Shown piece after piece: positions 19,002 to 29,310 of a stretch of 49,066 nt of DNA (position 1 is its first letter; every line of letters begins with the position of its first letter). The DNA lies in the NCBI RefSeq assembly GCF_900099925.1, contig NZ_FNDE01000028.1, positions 1 through 49,066 of the forward strand. Reading direction: 5' to 3'. Under the pieces are notes generated by a model. The model had not been told where the DNA came from, searched no databases, and was given only the letters and a program-made list of their open reading frames with translations. The translations under genes and the position numbers were made by a program. Source of the stretch: Aneurinibacillus thermoaerophilus (GTDB lineage: Bacteria > Bacillota > Bacilli > Aneurinibacillales > Aneurinibacillaceae).

Positions 19002-19715
19002 ATGAAAGTGAATATAGGTGTGGTTATCGCAGCCGCTGGACAGGGTAAGCGAATGGGCGGATCGGTGAAAAAACAATTTATCGAACTGGGCGGAAAACCG
19101 GTCCTGCTTCATACGCTCTCTCTGTTTATCGGGCTTGAACATGTGAAGGAAATTATCGTTGTAACGGCTGAAGAAGATATGGAATGCACGCAGGAGTTGC
19201 TCCGTGGCTATCGAGGGGTTCGTGTCATTCCAGGCGGAGCGGAGCGCCAGGACAGCGTGTATCTTGGTCTTAAAGCTCTCCGTTCTGTCGAATATGTCAT
19301 GATTCACGATAGTGCGCGGCCTTTTCTTACCCGTCCGACGCTGCTGAAACTGATAGAAGCGCTCCGTGCTAAGCGAGCAGCCATCCTCGCCGTTCCTGTC
19401 AAAGACACGATTAAACGGACGGATGCAGAAGGAATCGTGGTGGACACACCGCCAAGAAAAAGCTTGTGGGCTGTGCAAACGCCACAAGCTTTTGCTCTGT
19501 CTGATATTATCCGTGCGCATGAGCGGGCGCGCGAGGAAGGCTTTATTGGTACGGATGATGCCTCGTTGCTGGAGCGCATGGGACAGACTGTGCATATTGT
19601 TGAAGGAGAGTATACGAATATTAAGCTTACGACTCCAGAAGATTTGGTGTTCGGAGAAGCGATTTTGGAGCGGAGAAAGGAGACGGGCGATGATACGAGT
19701 AGGACAAGGATTTGA
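19002..19715 (+). CDS. ispD: IspD, 2-C-methyl-D-erythritol 4-phosphate cytidylyltransferase
   Basis: A 237-residue enzyme of the MEP isoprenoid pathway. The CTP-binding N-terminus [17 protein letters not shown] carries the conserved Arg and Lys; DSARPF near residue 105 and the C-terminal TTPEDL motif are present. The SD is weak; GTG at 19008 is an alternative start. It overlaps ispF by 26 bp, so the two consecutive-pathway enzymes are translationally coupled. Confidence 0.96.
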   Translation: MKVNIGVVIAAAGQGKRMGGSVKKQFIELGGKPVLLHTLSLFIGLEHVKEIIVVTAEEDMECTQELLRGYRGVRVIPGGAERQDSVYLGLKALRSVEYVMIHDSARPFLTRPTLLKLIEALRAKRAAILAVPVKDTIKRTDAEGIVVDTPPRKSLWAVQTPQAFALSDIIRAHERAREEGFIGTDDASLLERMGQTVHIVEGEYTNIKLTTPEDLVFGEAILERRKETGDDTSRTRI

Positions 19716-20172
19716 TGTTCATCAGCTGGCGGCAGGCCGCAGGCTTATCGTTGGGGGTGTGGAAATTCCTCACGAAAAAGGGCTTCTGGGCCATTCGGAT
19801 GCGGATGTTTTGCTGCATGCGATTACGGATGCGATTTTGGGTGCTTTGGGATTAGGGGATATTGGCAAGCGCTTTCCAGATACCGATCAGACGTTCAAAG
19901 ATGCGGATAGCCGCGTGTTGCTTCAGGATGTCTGGAAGCTGGTAAAAGAAAAAGGATATATCATGGGGAATGTGGATGCGACCATTATTGCTCAGCAGCC
20001 GAAAATGGCTCCATATATAGAACGAATGCGCGAAGTTATCGCTACTTGTGTGGAAACGGATAAAGAAAGGGTAAACGTGAAGGCGACCACGACAGAACAG
20101 CTTGGTTTTACGGGCCGTGGCGAAGGAGTGGCCGCAATGGCTGTTGTATTGTTGCAAAAAGAAGGATTATAA
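19690..20172 (+). CDS. ispF: IspF, 2-C-methyl-D-erythritol 2,4-cyclodiphosphate synthase
   Basis: A 160-residue MEP-pathway enzyme. Zinc ligands D9 and H11 (FDVH) and the [14 protein letters not shown] motif (third ligand His near 43) are visible, as is the C-terminal [14 protein letters not shown] segment. ATG at 19690 gives the standard N-terminus [11 protein letters not shown]. The frame is open far upstream only because it overlaps ispD. Confidence 0.97.
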   Translation: MIRVGQGFDVHQLAAGRRLIVGGVEIPHEKGLLGHSDADVLLHAITDAILGALGLGDIGKRFPDTDQTFKDADSRVLLQDVWKLVKEKGYIMGNVDATIIAQQPKMAPYIERMREVIATCVETDKERVNVKATTTEQLGFTGRGEGVAAMAVVLLQKEGL

Positions 20173-20209
20173 TAGATGGAGCTAAATTTTTGAAGGATGG
20201 TGGCCATTC

Positions 20210-21688
20210 ATGTCGAAACAAGTCCGCGTTCGGTTTGCACCGAGTCCAACCGGACATTTACATATCGGGGGTGCCCGTTCGGCGCTGTTTAACTATTTGT
20301 TCGCTCGTCATCACGGTGGCGACTTCATTGTCCGCATCGAAGATACGGACCGGAAGCGGAATGTGGAAGAGGCAGAAGCGAAATTAATCGAAAGCCTTCG
20401 CTGGTTTGGAACGGAGTGGGACGAAAGCATCGATAAAGACGGCGGTGTAGGCCCATATCGTTCCATGGATCGGCTGGATATTTATAAGGAGTATATTGAC
20501 AAGCTGGTAGAAGAAGGGAAAGCCTATCATTGCTATTGTACGGAAGAAGAGCTGAATGCAGAGCGTGAGGCGATGAAAGCAAGATGTGAAACGCCGCGCT
20601 ATTCGGGAAAATGCCGTCATCTGGCCCCGGAACAAATTGAGGCGTACAAAGCGGAAGGGCGGACTTCTTCTATTCGTTTTCGCGTACCAGAAAACCGGGA
20701 ATACATTGTACATGATCATATTCGTGGTGAAGTAAAATTTGAATCAAATGGTATTGGAGATTTCGTCATTGCCCGTCCGGACGGGATTCCGACATATAAT
20801 TTTGCCGTGGTTATTGATGACTATCTTATGAAAATTACACACGTTATCCGTGGCGAAGAACATCTTTCAAACACGCCGCGCCAGCTGATGATTTATGAAG
20901 CGTTCGGCTTTGAGGCGCCGGAATTTGCACATGTGGCGTTGATTCTAAATCCGGACGGGAAGAAGATGAGCAAACGGGACGAGTCCCTTATTCAATTTGT
21001 CGAGCAATACCGCGACCTCGGCTATCTGCCAGAGGCACTGATGAACTTTCTGGCGCTGCTCGGATGGTCGCCTGAAGAAGAACGGGAAATTTTCACCCGC
21101 GAAGAGCTTATTGATAAATTTTCACTAAGTCGTGTATCCAAGTCACCGGCTATCTTTGACATTCATAAGTTAAATTGGATGAATAACCATTATATTAAGC
21201 AAGCTCCTGTAGAGCGTATTGCTGAGCTTTGTATTCCGCATATGCAAAAAGCCGGGCAGCTGCCGCAGAAGCTGAATGAAGATCAGTATGAATGGGCAAA
21301 GCAAGTGGTTGCCCTGTATCAGGAGCAATTACAGTATGCGGCCGAGATTACAGGGCTTGCCTCTCTATTCTTTGAAAACGAAGTGCAATACGATGAAGAA
21401 GCGAAAGCAGTGCTCTCAGACGAGCAGGTTCCAGATGTTATGAAGGCGTTCCATGAAGAGTTGGTGACGCTTAAAGAATATACGCCTGATACAATTAAAG
21501 AAGCACTGAAGGCTGTGCAAAAGGTAACCGGCCAGAAAGGTAAGAAGTTGTTCATGCCCGTTCGTGTTGCTACTACCGGCCTTACACATGGGCGAGACCT
21601 AAATCAGACACTATTCCTTCTCGGCCGTGACAAAGTGGTTTCACGTGTGCAAAATGTGATAAACAACTACGAGAAAATTGCAAAATAA
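20210..21688 (+). CDS. gltX: Glutamyl-tRNA synthetase
   Basis: A 492-residue class I aminoacyl-tRNA synthetase. The HIGH-type motif is at 16-20 (HLHIG), the KMSKR motif near 252, and the helical anticodon-binding domain is C-terminal. A CYC zinc-type segment (CYCTEEE) is near 107. In Bacillus this enzyme also charges tRNA-Gln with Glu. It is followed, without a terminator of its own, by a cysteine T-box leader and cysE-cysS, as in B. subtilis. Confidence 0.97.
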   Translation: MSKQVRVRFAPSPTGHLHIGGARSALFNYLFARHHGGDFIVRIEDTDRKRNVEEAEAKLIESLRWFGTEWDESIDKDGGVGPYRSMDRLDIYKEYIDKLVEEGKAYHCYCTEEELNAEREAMKARCETPRYSGKCRHLAPEQIEAYKAEGRTSSIRFRVPENREYIVHDHIRGEVKFESNGIGDFVIARPDGIPTYNFAVVIDDYLMKITHVIRGEEHLSNTPRQLMIYEAFGFEAPEFAHVALILNPDGKKMSKRDESLIQFVEQYRDLGYLPEALMNFLALLGWSPEEEREIFTREELIDKFSLSRVSKSPAIFDIHKLNWMNNHYIKQAPVERIAELCIPHMQKAGQLPQKLNEDQYEWAKQVVALYQEQLQYAAEITGLASLFFENEVQYDEEAKAVLSDEQVPDVMKAFHEELVTLKEYTPDTIKEALKAVQKVTGQKGKKLFMPVRVATTGLTHGRDLNQTLFLLGRDKVVSRVQNVINNYEKIAK

Positions 21689-21689
21689 A

Positions 21690-21965
21690 GATAATGGCAA
21701 GGAACGGAAGAAGTACGAAAAGGAAGAAAGGCACCAGAGAAAGCCGCCGGTATGATAAAATGTACCGTGCTGGAAGCGGCTCTGCTTTTCGTTTTCGGAA
21801 ATGCATCCGTGAGCCGGGTCTCTGAACCATTTTATAGTAGGAGACTCCGTGTCCCGCGTTACGGGTTTGAGTGCGCTTTGCTTTTTTAAGCAGAGCGAAA
21901 CAGAGTGGAACCGCGGAAAATTACCGCCTCTGTAGCCATTATTTGGCTATGGAGGCTTTTTTATT
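21690..21965 (+). promoter_or_regulatory. Cysteine-specific T-box riboswitch upstream of cysE-cysS
   Basis: A long leader contains the T-box signature AGTGGAACCGCGG (21904-21916). The bases TGGA (21906-21909) can pair with the UCCA end of an uncharged tRNA whose discriminator is U, as in bacterial tRNA-Cys. Stem I has basal CAGAGA/TCTCTG arms and an upper AGCCGC/GCGGCT helix, with a candidate specifier codon TGC (Cys) at 21802-21804. The intrinsic terminator is GCCTC...TAGCC / GGCTA...GAGGC (21926-21956) plus six T. Uncharged tRNA-Cys should favour read-through into cysE-cysS. Confidence 0.9.
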
Positions 21966-21995
21966 GGTAATATTAGGAATGGAAGGGGTGGAAGT

Positions 21996-22655
21996 ATGCT
22001 TAAAACGTTGCGGGAAGATATTCGTGCGGTAATGGAGCGGGACCCCGCAGCGCGTAGCGCGCTGGAAGTACTCCTTACGTACTCAGGATTGCATGCTATT
22101 TGGTTTTACCGCTTAAGCCATCGTTTATGGAAAAGGAAGTTCTACACACTGGCGCGGGTGATTTCGCAGTTTGCCCGCTTCTTAACCGGTATAGAGATTC
22201 ACCCTGGGGCGAAAATCGGGAAAGGGCTGTTTATTGACCATGGTATGGGCGTCGTTATCGGAGAAACTTGCGAAATTGGCGACAATGTAACGCTTTATCA
22301 GGGAGTGACTCTCGGCGGTACAGGTAAAGAAAAGGGCAAGCGTCATCCTACGATTGGCAATAATGTGCTGATCGCTTCCGGGGCGAAAGTGCTCGGCTCG
22401 ATGAAAATCGGCGACAATTCAAAAATCGGAGCTGGTTCGGTTGTGTTGCAGGAAGTGCCGCCGAATTCTACAGTTGTCGGTATTCCTGGTCGCATCGTTA
22501 TTCAGAATGGTGTAAGGGTAAACCATGACTTTGATCATACTAATTTGCCGGACCCAATCGGCGAAGTGTTGCGCTCGATGCAGCGAGAAATTGATACCTT
22601 GAGACAAGAAGTAAAACAACTAAAGGAGAGTCGACAAGCCCATGAGCAGCATTAA
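21996..22655 (+). CDS. cysE: Serine O-acetyltransferase
   Basis: A 219-residue enzyme that acetylates serine for cysteine synthesis. An N-terminal helical domain (1-65) is followed by a left-handed beta-helix of hexapeptide repeats (70-185) with [11 protein letters not shown] containing the catalytic Asp-His. Its C-terminal tail is helical and charged. AAGGGGTGG precedes ATG 21996. The last 14 bp overlap cysS. Control is by the T-box upstream, so both synthesis and charging of cysteine respond to tRNA-Cys. Confidence 0.96.
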   Translation: MLKTLREDIRAVMERDPAARSALEVLLTYSGLHAIWFYRLSHRLWKRKFYTLARVISQFARFLTGIEIHPGAKIGKGLFIDHGMGVVIGETCEIGDNVTLYQGVTLGGTGKEKGKRHPTIGNNVLIASGAKVLGSMKIGDNSKIGAGSVVLQEVPPNSTVVGIPGRIVIQNGVRVNHDFDHTNLPDPIGEVLRSMQREIDTLRQEVKQLKESRQAHEQH

Positions 22656-24054
22656 AATATACAATACGCTGACCCGTAAAAAAGAAGAGTTTGTTCCGCT
22701 TGAGGCGGGCAAAGTGAAAATGTACGTTTGCGGGCCGACGGTGTATAACTTTATTCATATCGGAAATGCCCGTCCACCCATTGTGTTTGATGTAGTGCGT
22801 CGTTATTTCTCATACCGTGGCTATGAAGTAACGTACGTTCAAAACTTTACCGATGTAGATGATAAAATTATTAAAAAGGCCGAGGAAAGCGGCATGGGCG
22901 TGGAAGAAGTTGCAAACATGTTTATTGCAGCGTTTGAAGAAGATGTGCGGGCGCTCGGTGTAAAGAAGGCAGACGTCCACCCAAAAGTGACGGAGCACAT
23001 CCCGGAAATTATCGCCTTCATTGAAGACTTAATCGCAAAAGGGCATGCGTATGTAGCAAGCGGAGATGTTTATTTCCGTACAGCTTCCTTTGCGGAATAC
23101 GGCAAGCTCTCGTACCAAAACATTGAAGAATTGCAGGCGGGTGCCCGCATTGAAGTGAGCGATAAGAAAGAGAATCCGCTTGATTTTGTGCTTTGGAAAG
23201 GTGCGAAACCGGGGGAAATTTGTTGGGAAAGCCCATGGGGCAAAGGTCGGCCGGGCTGGCATATTGAATGTTCAGCGATGTCAATGAAATATCTCGGCGA
23301 AACTTTCGATATCCATGGTGGAGGTCACGATCTTATATTTCCGCATCATGAAAACGAAATCGCGCAAACGGAGAGCCTGACAGGCCATCCAATGGCAAAG
23401 TACTGGATGCATAATGGATATATTAATATTGAGAACGAAAAAATGTCCAAATCGCTTGGAAATGTGATTCTGGTAAAAAAACTGCGTGAGAATTATCCAG
23501 CGCGCGTTATTCGCTTCTTTATGCTAGGGGCGCACTACCGCAACCCGATTAACTTTAGCGATGCGCTTTTGCGGCAGGCGGCAAACGCTCTGGAGCGTAT
23601 TGATACAGCTGTGCGCAATCTGAAGCATCATCTGGATTCAGCGGTGGACGAGGCCGCCACGGAAGAAGAAAAGCAACGGGTAGACAGTTTTCGCCAGCGT
23701 TTTATCGAAGAAATGGATAATGACTTTAATACGGCTGACGCTATCACGGTGTTGTTTGATATGGTGCGTGAAGTGAATCAGATGATGGCAGCGAATGTGT
23801 TAAGAAAAGAAATCGGCGCAGCTTATCTTGCTTTATTTGCAGAATTGGGAGACGTGCTTGGCATTACCTTTGGGGAAGCGGAACAGAATATGTCGGGCCC
23901 ATCCGATGAAGAAATTAATACGTTAATTGAGGAGCGGGCACAGGCACGTAAAGTGAGAAACTTTGCTCGGGCGGACGAAATTCGGAACCGATTACAAGAG
24001 ATGGGAATTATTATCGAGGATACGCCGCAAGGCACGCGCTGGCATCGCAAATAA
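22642..24054 (+). CDS. cysS: Cysteinyl-tRNA synthetase
   Basis: A 470-residue class I synthetase. Zinc ligand Cys near 29 (VCGPTVYN), HIGNARPP near 38, [10 protein letters not shown] near 208, [14 protein letters not shown] near 230 and KMSKSLGN near 268 are all present. A DALR-type helical C-terminus follows. It is translationally coupled to cysE by a 14-bp overlap and regulated by the same T-box. Confidence 0.97.
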   Translation: MSSIKIYNTLTRKKEEFVPLEAGKVKMYVCGPTVYNFIHIGNARPPIVFDVVRRYFSYRGYEVTYVQNFTDVDDKIIKKAEESGMGVEEVANMFIAAFEEDVRALGVKKADVHPKVTEHIPEIIAFIEDLIAKGHAYVASGDVYFRTASFAEYGKLSYQNIEELQAGARIEVSDKKENPLDFVLWKGAKPGEICWESPWGKGRPGWHIECSAMSMKYLGETFDIHGGGHDLIFPHHENEIAQTESLTGHPMAKYWMHNGYINIENEKMSKSLGNVILVKKLRENYPARVIRFFMLGAHYRNPINFSDALLRQAANALERIDTAVRNLKHHLDSAVDEAATEEEKQRVDSFRQRFIEEMDNDFNTADAITVLFDMVREVNQMMAANVLRKEIGAAYLALFAELGDVLGITFGEAEQNMSGPSDEEINTLIEERAQARKVRNFARADEIRNRLQEMGIIIEDTPQGTRWHRK

Positions 24055-24075
24055 ACGCAAGGATAGAGGCGCAGT

Positions 24076-24498
24076 ATGAAACAAGATAAACTGACGAGAG
24101 ATCCAAGACAAATCAATGCCCTTGCCCTTGCGTACATGGGAGATGCAGTATTGGAGGTTCGCGTCCGCCAGCATTTGATTGCGGCGGGTGAGGTAAAGCC
24201 GAATTTGCTGCAACGTGCCGCCGTGCGCTATGTTTCAGCCAAAGCGCAGGCCAGCATCGTAGAAGGTATTTGGGAACGGTTGACCGAAGAAGAGAAGGCT
24301 GTGCTAAAGAGGGGACGTAACGCTAAGTCGGCAACCGTTCCGAAAAATGCTAATATTGCTGAATACAGACTCAGCACTGGTTTTGAAGCGTTGCTTGGTT
24401 TTTTATATTTAACTAGGCAGGAAAAGCGTTTAGACGAAATTTTGTCTTATGCGCTTGAGTGGGTAGATAGCGGCTTGGCCGCTCCAACCAAAGAATAA
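24076..24498 (+). CDS. mrnC: Mini-ribonuclease III
   Basis: A 140-residue RNase III-like domain lacking a double-stranded RNA-binding domain. The catalytic signature AYMGDAVLEVRVR with D23 is near the N-terminus, and the second acidic motif is in GFEALLGFLYL. In B. subtilis this enzyme trims both ends of 23S rRNA. It lies between cysS and rlmB, as in Bacillus. Confidence 0.95.
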   Translation: MKQDKLTRDPRQINALALAYMGDAVLEVRVRQHLIAAGEVKPNLLQRAAVRYVSAKAQASIVEGIWERLTEEEKAVLKRGRNAKSATVPKNANIAEYRLSTGFEALLGFLYLTRQEKRLDEILSYALEWVDSGLAAPTKE

Positions 24499-24511
24499 GA
24501 AGGGGTTTGCC

Positions 24512-25255
24512 ATGAGTGAATATATCGTCGGAAAAAATCCCGTCCTGGAAGCGTTGCGTTCGGGGCGTTCCATCAATAAAATATGGATTGCGGAAAATTC
24601 GCAAAAAGGAGCCGCCAATCAGGTAATAGCACTGGCCAAAAAAGCGGGTGTCACCGTACAAATTGTTCCTCGCAAAAAGCTTGATCAAGCGGCGGAAGGA
24701 GAAAGTCATCAGGGCGTACTGGCGTACGTAGCCGCTTACGATTACGTAGAATTGGACGAGATTTTACATAGAGCGGAAACGTCTGGAGAACCGCCCTTTC
24801 TCGTACTGTTGGATGAAATTGAAGATCCGCACAACCTTGGCTCCATTTTACGTACGGCTGATGCGACCGGCGTTCACGGCATAATTATTCCAAAGCGGCG
24901 TTCTGCCGGATTAACTTCCACCGTGGCTAAAACATCAGCTGGAGCAATTGAGTATGTACCGGTTGCCCGCGTCACCAATCTTGCTCGCACGATTGATGAG
25001 CTCAAAAAGCACAATATTTGGGTAATAGGTACGGATGCTTCGGGAGAAAAAGAATTCCGTGAAGCGCGTTTTGATATGGGAGTTGCTTTGGTAATTGGCA
25101 GTGAAGGAAAAGGCATGAGCCGTCTTGTCAAGGAAAAATGCGACTTTACGGTAAAGTTGCCGATGGTAGGCCGCGTCACTTCTTTGAACGCGTCTGTTGC
25201 GAGTGCCTTATTGATGTATGAAGTATACCGCCAGCGTCATCCATTAGCTAAATAA
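24512..25255 (+). CDS. rlmB: RlmB-type 23S rRNA 2'-O-ribose methyltransferase
   Basis: A 247-residue SpoU/TrmH-family (SPOUT) methyltransferase. An N-terminal L30e-like substrate-binding domain (1-75) precedes the knotted catalytic domain with motif 1 (DPHNLGSILRTADATG), motif 2 (VALVIGSEGKGM) and motif 3 ([20 protein letters not shown]). It is expected to make Gm2251 in 23S rRNA. ATG at 24512 follows AAGGGG. Confidence 0.95.
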   Translation: MSEYIVGKNPVLEALRSGRSINKIWIAENSQKGAANQVIALAKKAGVTVQIVPRKKLDQAAEGESHQGVLAYVAAYDYVELDEILHRAETSGEPPFLVLLDEIEDPHNLGSILRTADATGVHGIIIPKRRSAGLTSTVAKTSAGAIEYVPVARVTNLARTIDELKKHNIWVIGTDASGEKEFREARFDMGVALVIGSEGKGMSRLVKEKCDFTVKLPMVGRVTSLNASVASALLMYEVYRQRHPLAK

Positions 25256-25267
25256 GGATGATCGGTG

Positions 25268-25780
25268 ATGGAAGAAATACTAATTGTTGATGGCTACAAC
25301 GTGATCGGGGATTGGAAGCGGCTGAAGGAAAAGAAGAAAATTAGCCTCGAAGAGGCGAGGGACGATTTGCTTGGCTGGCTGGCCGATTATCAAGGATTTA
25401 CCGGAGCGCGCGTTATCGTTGTGTTTGATGCCCATAACGTAAAAGGCATGGGCAAGAAACTGCGGGAGTATCGCCTCGATATTCGCTATACAAAAGAAAA
25501 GGAAACAGCGGATGAGTGTATCGAACGTTTAGTATTCGAATTATCTGGTCGTCGTCGTCAAATTTATGTCGCCACGTCAGATTATACAGAACAGAGGGTG
25601 ACATTCGGTTATGGCGCTTTACGTAAATCAGCGCGCGAGCTGTGGCGGGAAATGCAGCAAATTCATCGCGATATTAGAGAGAAAGTGCGCGAAACAAAAC
25701 AGCAGCCAAAGGGAAGAGGAATTATCCTTAGTGATGAAATTAAAAAAAAATTCGAAAAGTGGCGCCGTGGAGATGGTTAA
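25268..25780 (+). CDS. rae1: Rae1/YacP, ribosome-associated endoribonuclease (NYN domain)
   Basis: A 170-residue PIN-like NYN-domain nuclease. The catalytic N-terminal motif VDGYNVIGDW carries D8; VVFDAHNV and KEKETADECIERLV carry the other acidic residues, and VATSDYTEQ completes the site. In B. subtilis Rae1 cleaves mRNAs within the ribosomal A site. ATG 25268 is preferred to GTG 25265 because AAGGAT is better spaced. The C-terminal tail is highly basic. Confidence 0.92.
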   Translation: MEEILIVDGYNVIGDWKRLKEKKKISLEEARDDLLGWLADYQGFTGARVIVVFDAHNVKGMGKKLREYRLDIRYTKEKETADECIERLVFELSGRRRQIYVATSDYTEQRVTFGYGALRKSARELWREMQQIHRDIREKVRETKQQPKGRGIILSDEIKKKFEKWRRGDG

Positions 25781-25785
25781 CTTCA

Positions 25786-25814
25786 TTGACGGTAAAGGTT
25801 ACATAATATATAAT
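25786..25814 (+). promoter_or_regulatory. SigA promoter of sigH
   Basis: TTGACG (25786-25791), 17 bp, TATAAT (25809-25814), ~42 bp before the sigH start. Near-consensus. In B. subtilis sigH has its own promoter repressed by AbrB; an AbrB site cannot be judged by eye. Confidence 0.88.
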
Positions 25815-25855
25815 TGCTTTATCTGATGCATAACGGCAGGTCGGAGGGATGATGT

Positions 25856-26494
25856 TTGGCTGCAGACCATACCCGCTATGATGCTTTGCACGATGAGGAA
25901 ATTGTGGATCTTGTAAGGTCAGGTGACAGTGATGCGCTTGAGTACTTGATTAACAAGTACAAGAATTTTGTGCGTGCGAAAGCTCGTTCCTATTTTTTGA
26001 TTGGCGCCGACCGTGAGGATATTGTGCAGGAAGGTATGATTGGGCTTTATAAGTCAATTCGGGACTTTAAAGGGGATAAACTTGCTTCCTTTAAAGCGTT
26101 TGCTGAATTGTGTATTACGCGCCAGATAATTACTGCGATAAAAACAGCCACTCGACAGAAACATATTCCTCTTAATTCCTACGTCTCGTTGGACAAGCCT
26201 ATTTATAATGAAGACTCAGATCGTACTTTGCTGGATATTATCTGCGGCACGAAAGTGACGGATCCAGAAGAGTTGATCATTAATCAGGAAGAATATGACG
26301 ACATTGAGGATAAAATCAGCGAAATTTTGAGTGATTTGGAACAACAAGTTTTGCTTTTGTATTTGGATGGGCGCTCATACCAGGAGATTGCTGTTGATTT
26401 AAGCCGTCATGTCAAATCGATTGATAACGCTCTCCAACGCGTAAAAAGAAAGTTGGAGAAGTACTTGGAAGTTCGCGCAGTATCGCAAGTATAG
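25856..26494 (+). CDS. sigH: Sigma factor SigH
   Basis: A 212-residue sigma-70-family factor for stationary phase, competence and sporulation onset. Region 2 (DREDIVQEGMIGLYKSIRDF) binds core polymerase and the -10, and region 4 (LYLDGRSYQEIAVDLSRH) the -35. TTG at 25856 is the start: GGAGG lies eight bases upstream and MAADHTRYD fits the family. Its presence supports an endospore-former. Confidence 0.96.
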   Translation: MAADHTRYDALHDEEIVDLVRSGDSDALEYLINKYKNFVRAKARSYFLIGADREDIVQEGMIGLYKSIRDFKGDKLASFKAFAELCITRQIITAIKTATRQKHIPLNSYVSLDKPIYNEDSDRTLLDIICGTKVTDPEELIINQEEYDDIEDKISEILSDLEQQVLLLYLDGRSYQEIAVDLSRHVKSIDNALQRVKRKLEKYLEVRAVSQV

Positions 26495-26531
26495 CTATAA
26501 AGCATCGTGAATATGGATAAGAATATAGAAA

Positions 26532-26557
26532 AAACAGGGCTATTGCCCTGTTTTTTT
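26532..26557 (+). terminator. Terminator after sigH
   Basis: AAACAGGGC (26532-26540) pairs with GCCCTGTTT (26545-26553) across TATT, followed by four more T. Confidence 0.93.
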
Positions 26558-26623
26558 ATTTCGAAAGTCATCTATAAATATTTGGAAAAGTTTTTAAAAA
26601 TATAGTGTGTAAGGCGTTTATAA

Positions 26624-26632
26624 TGGTATAAT
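26624..26632 (+). promoter_or_regulatory. Extended -10 promoter of the chemoreceptor gene
   Basis: TGGTATAAT (26624-26632) is an extended -10; no good -35 is seen. It lies ~40 bp before the gene. I do not see the SigD motif typical of many chemotaxis genes. Confidence 0.5.
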
Positions 26633-26671
26633 AGTACTAACTAATTTTTAGAAAAGAGAGGAGGATAAGTA

Positions 26672-28654
26672 ATGAAAGCTAGAAGTTTGAAAATAAAGTT
26701 ATTGATAGTTATTATTCCGTTAATTGTGATAGCGCTTTCTTTTGTGGCATGGATAAACCACAACAAGGCTAAGGAGTTTTTAGAAAATAATTTTAGGGAA
26801 AAGGCGTTTATCCAACTGGAGCTTTTGAATATGAAAGTCACTAGCTGGCTGGAGAAGCAAAAAGAGCTAGTCACTAATATGGCTTCTGCGCTGGATATTC
26901 GGAGTATGGACAAAGAACTACAACTCCAGTATTTAAAATCTCAACTGAAAGAACATCGTGACTATGAAATGTTTTTTATTGTGGATATGAAAGGAGAAGC
27001 TTTCACGACAGCAGGACAGAAAACAAATGTGGCCAATCGAGATTACTTTAAAAAAGTAATAAACGGTGAGCCGTATGCAATTTCGGATCCGCTTATTTCA
27101 CGCGTAAGCGGGCAGATGGTTATTGTTATTGCAAGTCCGATTTATAACCGGGAGAACCAGCTAAGCGGTATTGTGGCAGCTACGGTGCCGGTTACTACCA
27201 TGAACAATTTAGTAGCTGGCGAAAAAATTGGACAGACCGGCTATGCATATATGGCACAGCGCGACGGACTCGTTATCAGTTATCCAAAAAAAGAAGAAAT
27301 TTTAAAGTTAAACCTATATAAGTTAAATATACCGCATTTGACAGAAGGTATTGACGAAGCATTTGCTGGCAAGACTGTATACAAAAGGTATACATATAAA
27401 GGCGTGGATAAATATGCTTTTTTCTCGCAGATTCCTACTACCGGGTGGCTGGTCGCCATTACTGCCCCAGTAAAAGAAGCATCCAGCCAGCTTGATTATC
27501 TAGCTAAACTTTCATTTGTCACAGCGATTGTTATTCTTACTTTTGCTATTGTTATTTTAATCGTGTTTTCTTCACGTTTTGTTCGTCCGATTCAGCATTT
27601 GAGCGAGCTGACCAGCATGATCGCCAAAGGGGACTTAACCGTAAAAACGCCAAATAGAAGCAGCGATGAAGTAGGTGTGCTTAGTCAAAATTTTAATCAG
27701 ATGGTAGAGAACATTCATATGTTGCTTCTCGAAATTAAGGAAGCTTCAGGTAAAATGAGGCGTTCTTCCGAAGTTTTAACGCTCACCAGCCAGGAGACGA
27801 CGCAGTCTGCTGAACAGGTAGCGACAACGATTAACGATCTGGCTGAAGGAGCGGGAGATATCGCTAATTCTATTCAATCGGTTCATATGGAAGTATCTCT
27901 TGTCAATAACGGTCTACAGCAGATTTCCGCTTATGCTGACGAGATGAACCGTACGTTCACAGCTACTATACAACTAACGGGAGAAGGCGAAAAAGCGGTA
28001 CGAGCCGCCGTATATAAAATGGAAGAAATTCAGCGGATGGTAGATGATGCGTCGGCTGTTGTACAGAAGCTGGGGGACCGCTCGGAAGAAATCGGACAAA
28101 TTGTCAATCTGATTACTGGAATTGCTTCTCAGACGAACCTGCTTGCGTTGAATGCAAGCATTGAAGCTGCGCGTGCCGGCGAAGCAGGGCGCGGTTTTGC
28201 GGTTGTGGCCGATGAAGTACGGAAGCTTGCAGAAGCAACGGATCGAGCGGCAGGCAATATTTCTCGTATTGTCGAAGAGAACAAACGGGAGACGCATGAA
28301 GCGATCGATTCGATTGTGCGCGGCCATGATATGATCGCGCAGGGGCGGGAAATGGTGCGGCATACCGGGGATTCTTTCGGAGAAATTTACAAGCATATTA
28401 CGCTTGTAGGTGAGAAAAGTTCGCATATCACTTCGTTCATTAAAATGGCGGAAGAGAACGCGCGCAAAGTTTCCCAGGAGATGGAACGTATCTCAGCTAT
28501 TACGGAAGAAGCTTCCGCCGGTTCTCAAGAAGTTGCTGCGGTGAGTGAGCAGCAAGCCGCAGCTGCACAGCAACTGGCGAATGATGCAGCTACTATGGCG
28601 CAGTTGTCTGAACAGTTAGAAAGTCTGGTAGCAAGATTTAAGGTGGAGCAATAA
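26672..28654 (+). CDS. Methyl-accepting chemotaxis protein (dCache sensor)
   Basis: A 660-residue membrane receptor. TM1 (about 8-28) and TM2 (about 285-308) flank an extracellular dCache-type sensor ([19 protein letters not shown] near 117-135; [17 protein letters not shown] near 190). A HAMP domain (about 309-361) and a long signaling coiled coil follow, with the hairpin tip [20 protein letters not shown] near 495-515. No C-terminal pentapeptide tether is present. AGAGGAGGATAA precedes ATG. The ligand is unknown. It interrupts the sigH-rpmG order common in Bacillus. Confidence 0.95.
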   Translation: MKARSLKIKLLIVIIPLIVIALSFVAWINHNKAKEFLENNFREKAFIQLELLNMKVTSWLEKQKELVTNMASALDIRSMDKELQLQYLKSQLKEHRDYEMFFIVDMKGEAFTTAGQKTNVANRDYFKKVINGEPYAISDPLISRVSGQMVIVIASPIYNRENQLSGIVAATVPVTTMNNLVAGEKIGQTGYAYMAQRDGLVISYPKKEEILKLNLYKLNIPHLTEGIDEAFAGKTVYKRYTYKGVDKYAFFSQIPTTGWLVAITAPVKEASSQLDYLAKLSFVTAIVILTFAIVILIVFSSRFVRPIQHLSELTSMIAKGDLTVKTPNRSSDEVGVLSQNFNQMVENIHMLLLEIKEASGKMRRSSEVLTLTSQETTQSAEQVATTINDLAEGAGDIANSIQSVHMEVSLVNNGLQQISAYADEMNRTFTATIQLTGEGEKAVRAAVYKMEEIQRMVDDASAVVQKLGDRSEEIGQIVNLITGIASQTNLLALNASIEAARAGEAGRGFAVVADEVRKLAEATDRAAGNISRIVEENKRETHEAIDSIVRGHDMIAQGREMVRHTGDSFGEIYKHITLVGEKSSHITSFIKMAEENARKVSQEMERISAITEEASAGSQEVAAVSEQQAAAAQQLANDAATMAQLSEQLESLVARFKVEQ

Positions 28655-28752
28655 AGATAAGTTGTTGATGAACTCTATTCTTTTGGTTGCTGCTTGTCTT
28701 TCTTACACAAAGTATAGTTTCTATTCTATTTCTAGTTTAAGTCAATTTTTGT

Positions 28753-28781
28753 TTGACACTGAAATTCCCTTGTGATAAAGT
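28753..28781 (+). promoter_or_regulatory. SigA promoter of rpmG-secE-nusG
   Basis: TTGACA (28753-28758), 17 bp, TAAAGT (28776-28781), ~95 bp before rpmG. The leader contains a small GGCTA/TAGCC hairpin (28838-28852). Confidence 0.72.
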
Positions 28782-28875
28782 ATTTGAGGTAGCCGTGTGT
28801 CTGCGCGGTTTTACTTGATGCAAAATTCATTATGAAAGGCTAGTACATAGCCAGTAATGTGGGAGGTGTAACATC

Positions 28876-29025
28876 ATGCGGGTAACTGTAACGTTAGCGT
28901 GCACCGAGTGCAAACAACGCAACTATACCACAACCAAAAACAAACGTAAGCAAACGGAACGCATTGAGATGAAGAAATACTGCAAATTCTGCAACGATCA
29001 TACGCTTCATCGTGAGACTCGCTAG
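28876..29025 (+). CDS. rpmG: 50S ribosomal protein L33 (zinc-binding form)
   Basis: A 49-residue ribosomal protein beginning [15 protein letters not shown] and ending HTLHRETR. Two CxxC pairs (CTEC at 9-12, CKFC near 36-39) mark the zinc-containing form, which in Bacillus is replaced under zinc limitation by a cysteine-free paralog. GGGAGGTG precedes ATG. It lies directly before secE, the usual place. Confidence 0.95.
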   Translation: MRVTVTLACTECKQRNYTTTKNKRKQTERIEMKKYCKFCNDHTLHRETR

Positions 29026-29061
29026 TATAGTTTGAGAGTTTGAAGTTATTGGGGGTGCGTT

Positions 29062-29271
29062 ATGGGTTTTGTAGATAAACTCAAACGCGGACCGGCCTTT
29101 GTAAAGGAAGCTTGGGCCGAACTGAAGAAAGTTACTTGGCCAACCCGTAAAGAACTTGTTTCTTATACGACCGTTGTACTGGTAACAGTAACGCTTATTG
29201 CAATCTTCTTCGCTGTAATTGATTTAGGTATTTCCCAACTCCTTGAGTTAATCTTGAAGGCAGGGAAATAA
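29062..29271 (+). CDS. secE: SecE, preprotein translocase subunit
   Basis: A 69-residue single-span membrane protein that clamps SecY. The conserved amphipathic segment EAWAELKKVTWPTRKE precedes one transmembrane helix (about 37-60). GGGGGTG precedes ATG 29062. Short length is normal for Gram-positive SecE. Confidence 0.96.
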   Translation: MGFVDKLKRGPAFVKEAWAELKKVTWPTRKELVSYTTVVLVTVTLIAIFFAVIDLGISQLLELILKAGK

Positions 29272-29276
29272 TCATT

Positions 29277-29304
29277 AGGGGGGTTAAGGACACCTGTTTG
29301 TCCT
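29277..29304 (+). promoter_or_regulatory. nusG ribosome-binding site with intervening hairpin
   Basis: The strongest SD, AGGGGGG (29277-29283), lies 27 bases before the nusG ATG at 29311. Between them AGGACA (29287-29292) and TGTCCT (29299-29304) form a perfect 6-bp stem with loop CCTGTT. Folding removes 18 bases and leaves an effective SD-start gap of about nine. No SD-like sequence lies within 18 bases of the start. Confidence 0.65.
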
Positions 29305-29310
29305 CGAATC

